From: Zygnema cylindricum | Lineage: Eukaryota > Streptophyta > Zygnematophyceae > Zygnematales > Zygnemataceae | Length of the DNA stretch: 64,000 nucleotides | Direction of reading: 5' to 3' | Assembly (NCBI GenBank): GCA_037447655.1 | Contig: JBBHKE010000729.1 | Coordinates: forward strand, 124,001 to 188,000 | Part shown: positions 43,715-56,509 of the stretch, piece after piece | Numbering within the stretch: position 1 is the stretch's first letter | Layout: each line of letters opens with the position of its first letter | The notes under the pieces: generated by a model | Database searches by the model: none | What the model saw: only the letters and a program-made list of their open reading frames with translations | Told to the model about the DNA's origin: nothing | Position numbers and translations under genes: made by a program

Positions 43715-44245
43715 TAAATTTCTATGAGCTCCATTGCCACACACAATTTACAGATCGAAAGAAGCTAATCTAGATGGCACCGACTCTAGTTTGATATAAA
43801 CCGAAATGATTGACCTCTTAACAATAAAAACTCCAATATAGCTTTACCCTTGTGAAAGAAGACTTTTTGTGTGCTTAGTTCCCCCACAGAATGAAAAGCT
43901 AGAATAAGAGTTTTGGATAACATTCCCCACTTTGATTTCCCCTTAGAAAAGCAGCCACCCTGTCAAGCAAAATCTTTGACCCATCACACGCTTAAGTGGC
44001 TTGGACTCCCCTGAGTCAGCAACAAAAATAATCACTAAAACTGCTCACCCGGGCATTTAGTTATGGCTGACCAAAGATGGCCTATAAATACAAATGCACT
44101 TTGGGAGAGATGCGACTACCTAAATTTTTTGAAGTCCTAAGCTCCCTCTCAGAATCTACTACTAATTTACCTTAGCCAATCAAAATATTGTAAGGTACAA
44201 AAAGGTACAGGTACCGTTTTACTTCTACTATAGTACAACTTACCA
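43715..44245 (-). mobile_element. partial LTR of copia I
   Basis: It is the 3' half of an LTR on the minus strand: GACTC-AGGG-GAGTC hairpin (44004-44017, plus strand reads the complement), TATA-like region near 44080-44095 and GTAC sites near 44195-44225. It is cut off there by copia H sequence. Confidence 0.65.
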
Positions 44246-47200
44246 TTCTTTCCAGGAACTCCTTCTGGAATTTTTATATACACCTTCTCCTCCAATTCAC
44301 CATTTAAAAAGGCCGTCTCTACATCCATCTGTTAGATGTGCATTCCTCCCGCCGCCGCCATTGCAATAATTGCGCGCAATGGGTCAACTTAACTTCAGGA
44401 GCAAATGTCTCCGAATAGTCAATACCTTCCTTCTGTTGGAAGCCCTTACATACCAACCGTACCTTATACTTAAGAATTTCTCCCGAAGCTCCCGTCTTTG
44501 TCTTAAAAACCCACTTTGAGTCTATCGCCTTCTTACCAACCGATAAATCTACCTCTTCAAAGCACCCATTTGATTTTGCAGAATTAAATTCTTTGATAAA
44601 CGCCGGTTTCCACTTCTCCTCCCATTCGTCCGAGTCTCGAGCCTCTTGATAAGATTGAGGATCCACCGGACGATTTTCTGTAATTGCCTTTCATAAGAGA
44701 AAAGATTCCGCCCTTTCTTCTCTAATTTCGGAAATTGCCCTCTGGTAGCTATTTTGCTTTTTGTACGACTGTCCAGGTGAGAATCGTTCCGGTGCCTTCC
44801 CTTTAGTGGATCTCTTACTTCTCCGTACGTCTTCTGCAAATTCTTTATCCGAATCACTGCTCTCAATCTTGTCATCACCCTCCTTCTCAAAAGGTGTCTC
44901 TTCTGATGTCACATTGTCTATGTGAGGGGATGATTCTCTAATGACCTTGTCCCCCTGTGCTTCGTTGCTGGTGGACTTAGGTTTTGGAACTTTCTTTAAA
45001 GCCTGCTCTACAAATCACACCTTTTTCTTTGTCCCTACCTCCATCAAGACTTCTTCTTCTTCCTCCTCCTCTCCTGTGAATTTTTCATAATGACTATCCT
45101 CCTCGTAATCTTGGGCCCGTTTAGACTCATTAGCTCCCTTTACCATCCATTCCAAATTTTCATTGAACTCTACATTTTTAGACTCTCGGACCCTCCTAGT
45201 AACGGGGTTATAAATCCGATACTGCATCGAGTTTTCACTATACCCCACAAAGTATCCTTCCCATGACCGTGCTGCAAACTTCCCCTCCCGGTTTCTTTCC
45301 TCTACATGCCCCATAGCCTCACATCCCCAAATCCTTAAATGTTTTACCGTAGGCACTTGTCCACTCCAAAGTTCCTTCGGTGTTTTGTTACCTAAAGCCG
45401 AGTTAATTCTCCGGTTGGTAACATGATTAGCCGCCCTGATTGCCTCTCCCAAAGACGATGAGTGAGTTTTGTCGTATGGAGCATGGCCCTCACTATCTCC
45501 TGCAATGTTCGATTTTTTCTCTCTGCTATTCCATTTGATTGTGGGGAATAAGGAGCCGTGAATTGCTGCTTGATCCCCGTCTCCTTACAATATTCGGCGA
45601 AGGCAAGAAATTCACCTCCACGGTCCGATCGTACTGCTTTTACCTGCCTCCCACTTTCCCTCTCAGCCATAACCACAAAATCTTTAAATGTCTCTAATGC
45701 TTATGATTTTGCCTTCAAAAGATACACCCATGTCTTTCTGCTGAAATCATCAACTATCACCATAATGTATTTATTTTTTCCAATGGTTTCTAGATGTATG
45801 TCCCCACAAAGATCTACATGAACTAGGTCTAAAGGGGCATTCGTTTTGAATTGAAGGTCTTTCACGGGATGAGGCTTCCTTTTATGCTTCCCTTTTGTGT
45901 ATCCTATACATCCGATAACCTTTTCTCTTGTCGTCACGTCTAGTCCTCTAACCGCACCATGACGAATCATCTCTTTGATATTACTCTCTGAAGTGTGACA
46001 CATACGATGATGCCACAACGTGAGGTCCACCTCGTTGACCTCTGCCAAATGGAGGTGCCCTTTTTCATCCGCCGTCCTATTTTCAGGTTTTCTCCAAATC
46101 AACCTACTTTCCATACTTTCAGTTACAACCCCCTCTTCAAATGGTCTTGTTTTACTGCTCAAAATGATTCTTCCCCCTTCCAAGCATGTGGCTCTTCCAC
46201 CTTTCCTCTGAAGTTGTGCGCCTCTTAGATGAATGATGCACCCCGCCGGATTATAAACACATTATTAAAACGTACTCTATTAACTCTGTTTTCCCTTCCC
46301 TATCTTGTGTCGGTAGATCCAATCGTACTGTTCCCACTGTATCAATAACCATCATTGAACCATTAGCCACTATGATGGATTTTGGTTTAGTGAGTTTTCT
46401 AATGTCACTGAATAGTCTTAGATCTGAACACATGCTATGTGTAGCATCTGAGTGAATGATTTGATTGTTAAATTTTCCTTCACTCTCCTTGCCTCGTGTG
46501 TGAAATAGGATATCCTCCTTTTCCTGTGATTTCTCCATGAGTGAGACCAAAAATTCTTGATCGTGTCTCACTACCCATCCCCAACAAAATCTTCTCTACT
46601 TGATGAACTAAATCCTTCACTTCCTTTGCTTTGAATCGTCCCCCTCCACGATTATTTCCCTTGTTTTGATAACAACCGCGACCAGTGTGTCCCCATTTAT
46701 GACAAATGTTACACAGTTTACTTTTGTTTGGGCATTCAAAAGAGCCATGCCAAATTTCGTTACAATTGTAACATGTCATCTGAGAGGTGTCACGCTGATA
46801 CGAGCCTCTCTCTGGGCCCTATGATATGCCTCCTCGTCCACGAGGTCCACCTCCTCTCCCCCTAGATCACCTAAAGTTGTAAGCTCCTCCGTTATCCTCC
46901 TCTTGATAACTCGGATAAGATGACCCCTTGATTTCCTCTTTTGATGTTGCCTTTTCCTTCTTTGTACTATTAAAGTGATTGATAACATATGCCATTGTCA
47001 ATTTCTCTCGCCCCTTGATGACCCCTTTAGCTACTGCAAACTTGCTTGGAAGACTCCTCATGAAAACAAACAACCTCTCTTTTTTTGTATGGAAGTTATT
47101 AAGTGAGTTAAGTTGTTCTATGATGACATTAGACCTTTTGACTCTATCATCAATGGACTCATTCTCCTTCATTTTAAACCTAATATACTCCTAAAAAAAA

Positions 47201-47793
47201 AATCATTTGCATCAAACCCCTTTTCAAACGCAATTTGCAAAGCGGTCCAACAATCATAAGCCTTATCATTAGTTAGGAGATGTTCATGCATAGAACTAGC
47301 ACAACTTTGAATTAGTGCGGTGGAGGCCGCCATATCCTTGTTATCCCACTTCTTTGCTCCGACTGGATCCACATAAGGATCAGTCGTGTTTCTTCCCGAT
47401 AACGATGTCCCAAAGTTTTTTTGGTGTGAATGCTCCTCGAATGTATCACTTCCAAATTGCATAATTGGAACGCGTGAAGATGATTATGGTCTTATTAAAA
47501 ACTTTAAAATCATCATCTTCGCCCTCATCCTCGTCCTCATAAAGTGTAGATTTCCTCTTATTTTTATTTATTTTCTTTCAGTTATGTGAGTCTCCACTTA
47601 CACCTCCATCTCCATCATCTCCTTGTGTTTTGAAAATTTCCTGAAAGCATTCAAACATCCCCTTGTCCATATTCACATTTTTCTCCCCCCATTCATAAAA
47701 CTTATCGTATTTTGTCCCTGTAATTCCTCCTCCACTAACTCCCCCACTAGCTCCTCCACAAGGTTCCGTTGGGGATTTCCCTTTCTCCGGCAT
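44246..47793 (-). pseudogene. copia H gag-pol, a second copia lineage, degenerate and 3'-truncated
   Basis: The minus strand begins at ATG 47793 (MPEKGKSPTEP). Gag fragments (47793-47578, 47462-47169, 47172-46867) are followed by two tandem zinc knuckles (CYNCNEIWHGSFEC and CNICHKWGHTGRGC, about 46780-46690) and a protease remnant with HSDATHSMC where DSGATHSMC is expected. Integrase (46183-45392) has LWHHRMCHT, LVHVDLCGD, VRSDRGGEF and AERKNRTL. A linker and the start of RT follow (44666-44319, SKWVFKTK, IDYSETFAPE). Multiple frameshifts are present. It is distinct from the copia B family in knuckle number, primer site and LTR. Confidence 0.8.
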
Positions 47794-47817
47794 AAAGGCA
47801 AGTGTTGCCAATAACCC

Positions 47818-47829
47818 GCTCTGATACCA
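47818..47829 (-). promoter_or_regulatory. copia H primer-binding site, 3' end of tRNA-iMet
   Basis: TGGTATCAGAGC on the minus strand is the classical plant copia primer site, complementary to the 3' end of initiator tRNA-Met. It lies directly inside the LTR boundary. Confidence 0.85.
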
Positions 47830-47831
47830 AT

Positions 47832-49182
47832 TGAAGATAACAAACCAAGCAAAATAAACACACAACAATAGTGTTCATCCAATACATTCAATATATTAAA
47901 CACAATGCAAGGACAACTTTTTTTCTATCTCCCTTTAACTTCTAACCTTACTACGCCTCCTTAATAAGCTACGCCTCCAAAAGATAAGTCTACCACGAAG
48001 TCTCAACAAATACATATTTGCAAGACTAAAAACGTGTGCGAAGTATACGGCTGACTAAAGGTGGTCGTCGTAAGTTAGTTGACCAACAACGAAAGTCAAC
48101 TATCAACCGACTTAAAATACACGTTACAACTAGAAATTTAGTGAACCGAAGGGACGAAACAATTTCCACGTCACTTCTATAAAACGACTAGAACTCACGC
48201 GAAATGAAATGAAAAAACAACTTCCACGTTACTTCAAATGTTAAGCGACGAAACTACTTCATCGCTGGTCCTCGCTACCTTAGCTACGAGAATGTCTCGT
48301 CGCTAAGTGAGTGCTCAGTAATAAATCCTAACACATACCCTATTGATAAACAATGACACAAAGAAGAGACGAACTCTCTCCCTTAAAGGCATCGAAAACC
48401 AGTAGGATCCTTTTTCACCCCTCGGCTTCCGCGACACAGAAACTATCACACACTTCCCAGGTTGAACAACAAAAAAACTCAAACCGCCCAAGGGAAAGAT
48501 AATACCAATTACCCTACCGAACAACGATTTCCATAAGAGAGAATTCCAAATCAGTCACAACAAACAAGATAAAAGTTGTCCAAAAGAAAGTTTGCTATGA
48601 AATTTCTAGGTTTTCTCTTAAGAGACACTACTGAAAACAACAACATCTCTTCTTTGGCCCCAAGTGCCTTATACTACTGAGTCTATCCAGTTCAAGTCCA
48701 AAAGGTCAACGCAATGCAACGAGCCAATGAGCGAAGGGCAATTGCTATCAAACTAACATAAGACAAATAAGGCCGTACCACACTCAGGGAAAAAAGTTCC
48801 ACTTCAGACTCTGGCTAGATCCGTGGCGGAGAGTTCAAATCGGATCCACTAATCTATCAAAAGTACTTAAGCGGCGCTGAAACACCAGACTTTGACCTAG
48901 GAAAATTAAGGAACCACAAGCTGGTTAGACCTAAACTGAAGTTTTAGTGACGTTTAACATCATAATCTAGATTACAATCCCAAAGGTTACGCGCAAGTCC
49001 ACAATGTACCCTCCGCTAAGGATGCGGGAAATTGCTTCCATGTGGTGAAACTGCAATCTTGGAAGGGAATATCTTGGTTAGATTGCAAGCGGAATAACTT
49101 GGTCGTCCGGCCTCCGTTAGGCTTAAACCAAATTGCTTCTCGCTGCGTGTGAAAATAGAGGAATCCGGTCCGGTTTGTTACA
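47832..49182 (-). mobile_element. 5' LTR of copia H
   Basis: On the minus strand it runs from TGTAACAAACCGG (49182) to TTATCTTCA (47832), about 1351 bp. The promoter has ATTGGCTCG and TATAAGGCACTTGG near 48665-48735. The LTR at 12625-13797 is a diverged member of the same family. Confidence 0.75.
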
Positions 49183-50215
49183 CCCCATTATCCGTACACT
49201 GGTTGTTGTCCTATGGATACTACACCCACTGAAGATGAAGATGAAGATGAGGCAGGAGTAGTCATCACAAAATTAAGACAAGCAAGAAGCTCTCACAGAT
49301 GATCAGAAAACATACAACTTTGGAACACAGCCAAAGATAAATTAGGCAACCAAATGGCCTACAAATCTGACATAATGCAGATAATTCAAAGAGGAACACA
49401 AGTGCAAATTTACTCATAAATCTGCAAAGATATTTGAGAGAAACTCTTAGTCAAAGATATCAAAATGCTAAAGCATAATTTGATACAACAAGTTCCTACT
49501 TCTGAAATGGTTTAGTCCTATTCTTATACCTAAAAGATCTATTTTTCTAAGAGCTAGCAGCCACCCACTAACGTGACTAAGCTAAGGAGGCATACCAGCC
49601 ATGCATCAAATAATATCTACTAGGACTAAGAGGATACCTGAATATTTAAAGGTATGTCATAAAAAGATGAATCTGTACTGAATTATAAATCAAACAAAAC
49701 ACGCTCATGTACAAAACAGTGATATGTATTGTCACACTTTACTATAGAAAACGCGTCAGATAATTGTAGACGTGGTCCCTGTTGACCAGCCTCCGTCGGC
49801 AAGAAATCTCCGCCGTCCATCTTTTAGAAGTTTCATCGAAGATGAAACTTTGTGTGACACCTCGGTATGTGGGTGAATCTGAGTCGTAGAACCAAAACTT
49901 GCGAAGCGTCTCATCTTAGTCTGCTGGCGCATGTAAAAGAAAGAAAGATTTTATTTCCAAAAACGCGATGGTAATACCATCAAAGTACAAAACATGATTG
50001 TCACTAAAAAGTATTGATGACCAACAAAGGTTAAAGACCAAAATCCTAAAGGACTAAAAACACAACAAAAATGCGTGAAAAGCCTAAAAGGAATGAAAGA
50101 AAGCAAGTACAATAAAACCAAACTATGGAAACACTACAAACTAACCTAGACGCTAAAACCCTCAAACTATACCTATTTAAAGACCAAAACTATGGATATC
50201 GTCTATATGCGCCGG
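49183..50215. other. intergenic region, no gene recognised
   Basis: AT-rich. A short GATGAA repeat at about 49227-49242 and no ORF with a known domain. No LTR boundary is evident. Confidence 0.5.
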
Positions 50216-50440
50216 GTGGCACCGTGAATCGCTATTAGCGTCAATGTTCTTTTTTCCACTTAAAACGTTTTTTATCCGTACACACATGTCGAATTGTGGA
50301 TCTGACGGTTACGATTGAAAGATAAGATTCTCAACTTTTGATAAGCGGTCTTAAATTGAAAATTGGACAGGTGTGTACGGAGAAAATATGTTTTCAGTGG
50401 CGAAAAAAATATTAACGCTAATAGCGATGCACGGTGTACC
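50216..50440. mobile_element. MITE-like element with long terminal inverted repeats
   Basis: Arms of about 76 bp (50220-50295 and 50361-50436) are inverted copies at roughly 80% identity, starting CACCGTGAATCGCTATTAGC. The spacer is about 65 bp and no coding sequence is present. A clear target-site duplication is not seen. The end motif recurs in the palindrome at 62685-62739. Confidence 0.65.
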
Positions 50441-51246
50441 TGTTGGCAAATTAAGTAATTAACATGATTGGTTGGGGAGTAAAGTATCGCGAATCGCTGT
50501 AACGGAACAGTAAGCGTTAATTTGGTGTCGCTTTGTTTTCGGGTTTCCCTAGAATAGGGTCGATAATTATAATTTTTCCCTCTATTACATCAATTTCGTA
50601 GACGGTCAAAAATAGTCCACGTCTCTTAGACTCATAAATCCAGAATTAGTGATGCGTATCGATCTGCGATTTTACGCGCCGCGATATTCGTCCAAAAGAT
50701 GATGACCGATTTGTTCCGCCTTTGTAGCCGTTATGTGACAGGATTTTGCCAATTTTTCCAGTTATCGATTTTCGATACTAGACTTCGTAATTAACCTAAA
50801 AGTAAACCTTCTGCATTCTATGCAATGTTGTTCAAATCGTGCGATTTTTTCAATTGAAATGTATAATTCGTGACTATTGAAAAATCGCAAAAAAATGCGT
50901 TGTAATTTTTGTTTGGTAAACTGAACGGACAATTTTCAGGAAAAGTACACTATTTCTCGTAAAATGTACGGTTTTTTACAAAAATGTACGAAATTTGAGG
51001 AAAAGATGCATAACAGTTATTGGTACTTTCTGTCCACTGAACTCAACATAAATGTCACGGAACCTGTACGTCATTTCATCGAAAATGTACGTACATTTTC
51101 TAAAAGAGACGTTGAAACTGAAAGGATCTTATAATAAATCAAAGTGCACGATAACATCGGAAGCATCCATATAAAATCACACGAGAGAGGACTGTCCACA
51201 AAATCCAATATATTCCATAGACATTTTATCCAATAACAAGTGTATT
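50441..51246. other. intergenic region, no gene recognised
   Basis: AT-rich, with many short GTACG motifs at 50944-51100 and a weak relative of the MITE end at 50487-50530. No gene is seen. Confidence 0.45.
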
Positions 51247-52284
51247 TGCAATTCTGTGTCCTCCATTGGACTATAGAATACAGGAAGCCTCTAGATAATA
51301 TTTAACTAACCCACTTTAAGCCACAACCACTGCTGCCCAAGAAGGCAAACTGACAATTTGACTGCACCCTTGTGCAGCCTCGACTCCCCTGAGTCCGTAG
51401 CAAAAAGAATCACTGAAAACGGCCAACCAGCCGATAAGTTATGAGGCAGTAAAAATGTCGATTTGTACAAGCTCTCAAAGGGAGAGGTGACTACCTACCA
51501 AAATTTTCTAAGTCCTGATTCTCTCTAATAACTCCTATCTACTAAAGTACGGACCAATCAGATTACTGTATCGTACACAAAAGTACTACTGCCGATGTAC
51601 CTTTTGTACGGCCTATGTACGACAAGGCTATTAAGTGGACGCGTGTCCGCTTTTCACTCGTCCGTACGTTCCTCGGAATTCCTATGACCAAATGTCATCT
51701 CTCCACGTGGCTCCAGGTCATGCCACGTCACAAAACGCCAAAGTGACCACTCCGAGATTTCGGCGACGATGTGCGCCGTTGGATTTTATGCGAAACGCAA
51801 TCTTAGCCGTAATAAATACTTGCGCGACATTTGTTGCGATGTCGAAATAAAATGCGTGGTATCCGTTTTGAATTAGCGTCGTACGACTTACCTTATAAAA
51901 CTGAATCTATGTACGCCGTATACAGTTCTAGTTAAATGAATTTTATCCACGCAAACTAAATATATATCTATCACATACCATAGCACTTAGCATTGGTCCT
52001 AGTCTATTAGGATAAAGCTGACCGCTACCGATCAACTTGACGAACCGTAGGTACCGGGATCAAATCTCTGGTCCGTCAAGTATATTTTTAGTAACCTACT
52101 AAAAATAGCTGTCTGTTGAACTAAGGCAGTCATGGATCAATCTCTCTCTCTTACCTTCAGTGACTACAACAAGTATGGGAGCTAGAGAGCGGAGGTGGAG
52201 GCAGGCTGTCCGTCCTTTTTCTTTTCCTTTTATAAAAACATATTTAAACCTAGAAAATACTCTAGAAATCTATAAATTTCAACA
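51247..52284 (-). mobile_element. solo-type copia LTR
   Basis: On the minus strand it starts TGTTGAAATTTATAG at 52284 and ends CAGAATTGCA at 51247, 1038 bp. It has a tRNA-like module (52000-52079), GTAC sites with CCAAT (51560-51625), and hairpins GACTC/GAGTC (51382-51395) and CTGCAC-AAGG-GTGCAG (51377-51362). Its end is shared with the LTR at 54837-55256. No coding sequence of the element adjoins it. Confidence 0.75.
52000..52079 (+). other. tRNA-like module in the LTR at 51247
   Basis: TAGTCTATTAGGATAAAGCT (A-box/D-arm like) is followed 40 nt later by GGGATCAAATCT (B-box like) and a short tail GGTCCGTC. Its orientation is antisense to the LTR. Confidence 0.5.
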
Positions 52285-53117
52285 CAAATCGCTACGTGTC
52301 AAATTAACCAACGTAACTTCCACTAAATAGTATTTAATCATAATAACCTACTAGGACAAATAGCCTAACCGTAAGTGTACACCTGATATTTGACCAATCA
52401 TAAGCGTACACTTGTCTGCAAGTACGACACTGCATACACACAAATTAAATTATTCAAACCGTAAATGATCACCTAAATAGAAATTGTAATAATCAACACT
52501 AAAATATTAATTCACATAAGACAAGAAAATGTTAATTCAAATATTTACACGGACGCGTTGGCAAAATCCGACGACTTAGTGACATTTTGCTTAGTTACCT
52601 GTAGACAAAACCACGTAGTGAACCGACATCGCATAAGTATGGTCCACTTGATAATACGTCATCATAAAAATGAGATCCCTTGAAAATGTCGGCGGACGCC
52701 GTCCGCCCTCCACGTCTAGCTCGAACCACTTGCCGAAACAAACCGTACCATCCAAATCCTGTCCGTACCGAAACTGCGTACCTCTCCATAAATTACGCCG
52801 GTCAGATTCGAAGTAAGTCATTCCAAAATTGATTATACGTACCACTGGCGTCTATTTTCCATAGATGTCGCCTGTCGCATTATGTTCTGCACGGCCGGCG
52901 TACACTTTAAACATTTTGTACATTTCACATCGGATCGCTTCGCGATCCGCCGTCCATTTCCCAACGCAATCCGCGCCAATGAATTAGTCCATTAATTTTA
53001 CTCGTACATTTAATCCCCAATCCGCAAATCCGTTCGAACCTCCACATTACTTCCAGTAATAAAGTACGCACGCAAATACGCGCACGCATGTACGAAACTG
53101 AATCTTCCAAAAAAAAC
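52285..53117. other. intergenic region, no gene recognised
   Basis: It holds two small perfect hairpins, GGCGGAC/GTCCGCC (near 52692-52708) and GGATCGC/GCGATCC (near 52933-52949). The short ORFs have no recognisable domain. Confidence 0.45.
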
Positions 53118-54836
53118 AGTCCTTACCTCAACTGTTAAAGGATTGACACCTTATGAGAGATGGGTTTGGAGGAAACCAAATATCTGTCACCTTAAAGTAT
53201 TCGTTAGCCTAGTTTACAGTTTTAACACAGATAGGAAAAACTGGACACTAGATGCTAAGGGAAAACTTGGATACTTTGTAGGATATAATGAGGATGTCAA
53301 GAGATATACAGTCTATGACTTACCAACGAAAGATATCATTTTGGTGAAACACCTTCTTGTCATGGATGAAGGGAAGTCATTTAACCCCTTCAAATATACA
53401 AAGAAGATAAGAATCAGATTTGAGTCCAAAGTGATGAAAACTCGATCGTTCCCCAAAAGGACATGAGTGAAACAATGATTGCAGAGTCAGAGGAGATCGA
53501 AGATACAGAAGATCCATGAGAAACCTCACATATTCCTATGGACTTCGAGGAGACAGAAGAGGAAGAACCGGAACAGGCTTCCATTGATAGGGGAGCCAAT
53601 GAGACAGTAAGGAGAAATCCAAGACTTCTTTCAATTCCAGCTACGAAGTTTGAGAAAGGGAGAAAAAGCAGCAAAAGGATACAAAAAAATAGGCCGCTCA
53701 TAAGGTAACTAAGTTATCTCACCCAGATGAGCCTCATTCGTACTCGGAGGCAGCGAACAGTCCGGAGAAAGACAGATGGATTAGAGCCATAATTGTTTAG
53801 ATGGCCTTTGTCATGGAAACAAATACATGGGAACTAACGCATTGTCCTCCGGATATAAAACCAATTAGTTGTAAATGGATGTTTAAACTAAAACTGAACC
53901 CAGATAATACCAATGAGAGATATAACGCTCGATTGGTAGCAAACGGGTTCACCCAAAAGGAGGGGATTGACTATGAGGAGACTTTAGCTCCAGTTGTTCG
54001 GTTCCCATCAGTAAGGATTCTCCTCAGTGTAGCAGCAGTGGAAGATATAGAAATACACCAGATGGATATTAAGATGGCCTTTCTTAATGGTGAGTTACAG
54101 GAAGAAATTTTCATGCGGCAACCAGAGGGGTTCGTGGAGGAAAGAGAAGAGAGCAAAGTCTGCAGGCTCATAAAGTCATTATATGGACTGAAGCAGGCTC
54201 CCCGGCAGTGGAATAAGAAGCTAGATGAGTTTCTCACCAGTCTGGGATAAATCCGGATTAGCTCTAACCATTCTATCTATATGTTTGAAGATGAGAATGG
54301 TGTGATTTTTATTGCAACTTATGTGGATGATCTGCTGGTGTTAAGTAAGTTTTTGGAAAAGATCAATAAATTTAACAAAGATCTTAGAAGCAGATTGGAC
54401 ATGAAGGATTTAGGGGAGGCAAGATATATTTTGGGAATTCAAATGGAGAGATATAGGGGGAAAAGGATGATTAGACTTACTCAGAAAGAAGCAATAAGTA
54501 ACATACTTGAGAAATTCCAGATGGAAAAGGCAAACAGTTGTACCACTCCCATGGATTTGAAGAAAGTAAGTGATGGAAGTGTAGAACGAGTGATAATTTT
54601 AGATGATCAAATTAGTCCAGAAGAGGGAGAGTGTATGTAGTCTATTCCCTACAAGCAGGTTGTAGGAAGTCTTATATACTTTATAAACTGTACCTGGCCG
54701 GACATAGCGGCAGTAGTTGGAGTACTTACTAGGAGTCTTAATAATCGTACAAAGAGAGACTAGGAGGCAGCCAAGAGAGTCATGAGATATCTGGTGGGAG
54801 CTAGAGAGTTATGGTTGCATTTGGGACGGGAGCATT
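53118..54836 (+). pseudogene. copia L fragment: integrase end, RT, start of RNase H
   Basis: It starts at LTPYERWVWRKPNI, continues through the variable linker with stops, then RT (SCKWMFKLKLNP, GIDYEETLAP, HQMDIKMAFLNGE, YVDDLLVLSK) and a decayed stretch to LWLHLGREH near 54836, where LTR sequence begins. Stops at 54248-54250 and near 54640 and others show it is dead. It belongs to the same broad family as copia B and F. Confidence 0.8.
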
Positions 54837-55256
54837 GACGAGTGAGAAAAAGACACGCCTCCATCGAATGGCCTTGTTGTACACAGGCCTTACAAAAAAT
54901 ACATCGGCCGTAATACCTTTTTGTGCTCTACAGTCGTGTGATTGGTTCGTACGTCAGTAGATAGGGGTTGTGAGAGGGGTTTAGGACTTAGGGAATTTAG
55001 AAGGTAGGCACCTCTCTCTCTTAGAGAGTTTTTGTATAAACTTTGCATCTTTGCCACCTTATAACTTATCGGCTGGTTGGCCGTTTTCAGTGATTCTTTT
55101 TGCTACAGACTCATGGGAGTCTATAATGCACAGTGGTGCAGTTAGATTCTCAATTTGTCTGTTTGGGCAGTAGTGGTTATGGTTAAAAGTGGGTTAGTTA
55201 AAAACTACCTAGAGGCTTCTTAAATTTTGTAGTCCAATGGAGGACACAGAATTGCA
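54837..55256 (+). mobile_element. 5'-truncated copia LTR
   Basis: It contains GTAC sites, GTGATTGG, a CTCTC/GAGAG dyad and TATAAA (55035-55040), then hairpins GACTC-ATGG-GAGTC (55108-55121) and TGCAC-AGTG-GTGCA (55127-55140), ending CAGAATTGCA. The first half, with the tRNA-like module, is missing. Confidence 0.7.
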
Positions 55257-56509
55257 CACATGTGTAAGGACAAACATATGCTCACAAAAATGAGAAAGAT
55301 TCCCAACGTAGAGATAGAGTACGGTGATGGGAGGATAATCACTACTACTTTTGTAAGATGGTTAGATGTAAAAGTGTTAGTGGAAGGAAAGACATCCATT
55401 GTTACATTCTCAGATGTGTTGTTTATTACGGAGTTAAACAAAAACCTGATCTCTACTTCTGTGTTAGATGATAAGGGTTATAACACTAGCAATAAGAAAG
55501 GAGTTTTAACAGCTAGTTTTGAGGAAGAAGTTTATTTCACTGCTGAAAAAGGTAGCCAAGGGATGTTTAGGCTGATTTTAAGCAATGAAACAAAGAAACT
55601 TTACTATGTTTGTGTTCATGATATAATGTTGTGGAATAAGAGGCTTAGCCATGTGAATCTAGATAAGTTAAAAGAGATGAAAAATATGTGGGTACTGGAA
55701 GGGATTCATTTTGGTGAGAATTAGAATCTAAGTGATTGTGGTGGATGTGCTCAACGAAAAGCAGACCAATTACCTTTTCCACAAACCGCCACTTATAAAG
55801 GAGAAAAGGTTTTAGATTTGGTACACACATATATCTGGGGACCAGCTAAAGTGTCGTCATTCTAGGGAAAAGATATATGATGACCATCACCGATGATTGG
55901 TCTCGATAATCCAGGGTATATTTTTTGAAAAACAAATTAGAGGCTCCGGAATATTTTAAGCAATACAAGGAATGGAGTGAGAAACTCCATGAAACCTTAA
56001 TCAAGAGAGTAAGAAGTGAAAATGGTGGTGAGTATACCTCCAACCAGTTTGAGGATTTTCTGAGGGAAGATAGAGTACAACACCAAAAGACAATTCCAGA
56101 AAATCCGGAACAGAATGGTCTAGCCGAAAGGTTAAACAGGACACTAAGTGATAGTGTCAAAAGTATGTTGTCGGATAAAAAGATAGGAAAAAGGTTTTGG
56201 GCTGAAGCAATGAACTGTGCAAGTTAACCCAGAAATAGAGTTCCTACTTTGGGGGTAAAAGGCCAAACACCTTATGAGAGATGGACCGGTCAAAAACCAG
56301 ATATATCCCACCTACAAGTTTTTGGTAGCCAAGTGTTCAGTCTAGATACAGATCGGTCAAATTGGATATTAGATCCTAAAAGAAAACCGGGATACTTGTT
56401 AGGATATGATGAGGATGTAAAAGATTTAGAGTTTATGATCTCAAAAAAAAATATAAAAATCTAGTAAAACATCTAGTAGTTATCGATGAAGGAAAGTATG
56501 TAGATCCCT
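55257..56509 (+). pseudogene. copia K, 5' part: protease and integrase
   Basis: It begins within the protease (HMCKDKHML), then integrase with the HHCC finger (NKRLSHVNLD, CGGCAQ), the region LVHTYIWGP (first aspartate changed to tyrosine), VRSENGGEYTS (second aspartate changed to glutamate) and AERLNRTL. It stops at VDPL at 56509, where a foreign LTR interrupts; the reading resumes at 57724. Several stops are present. Confidence 0.8.
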
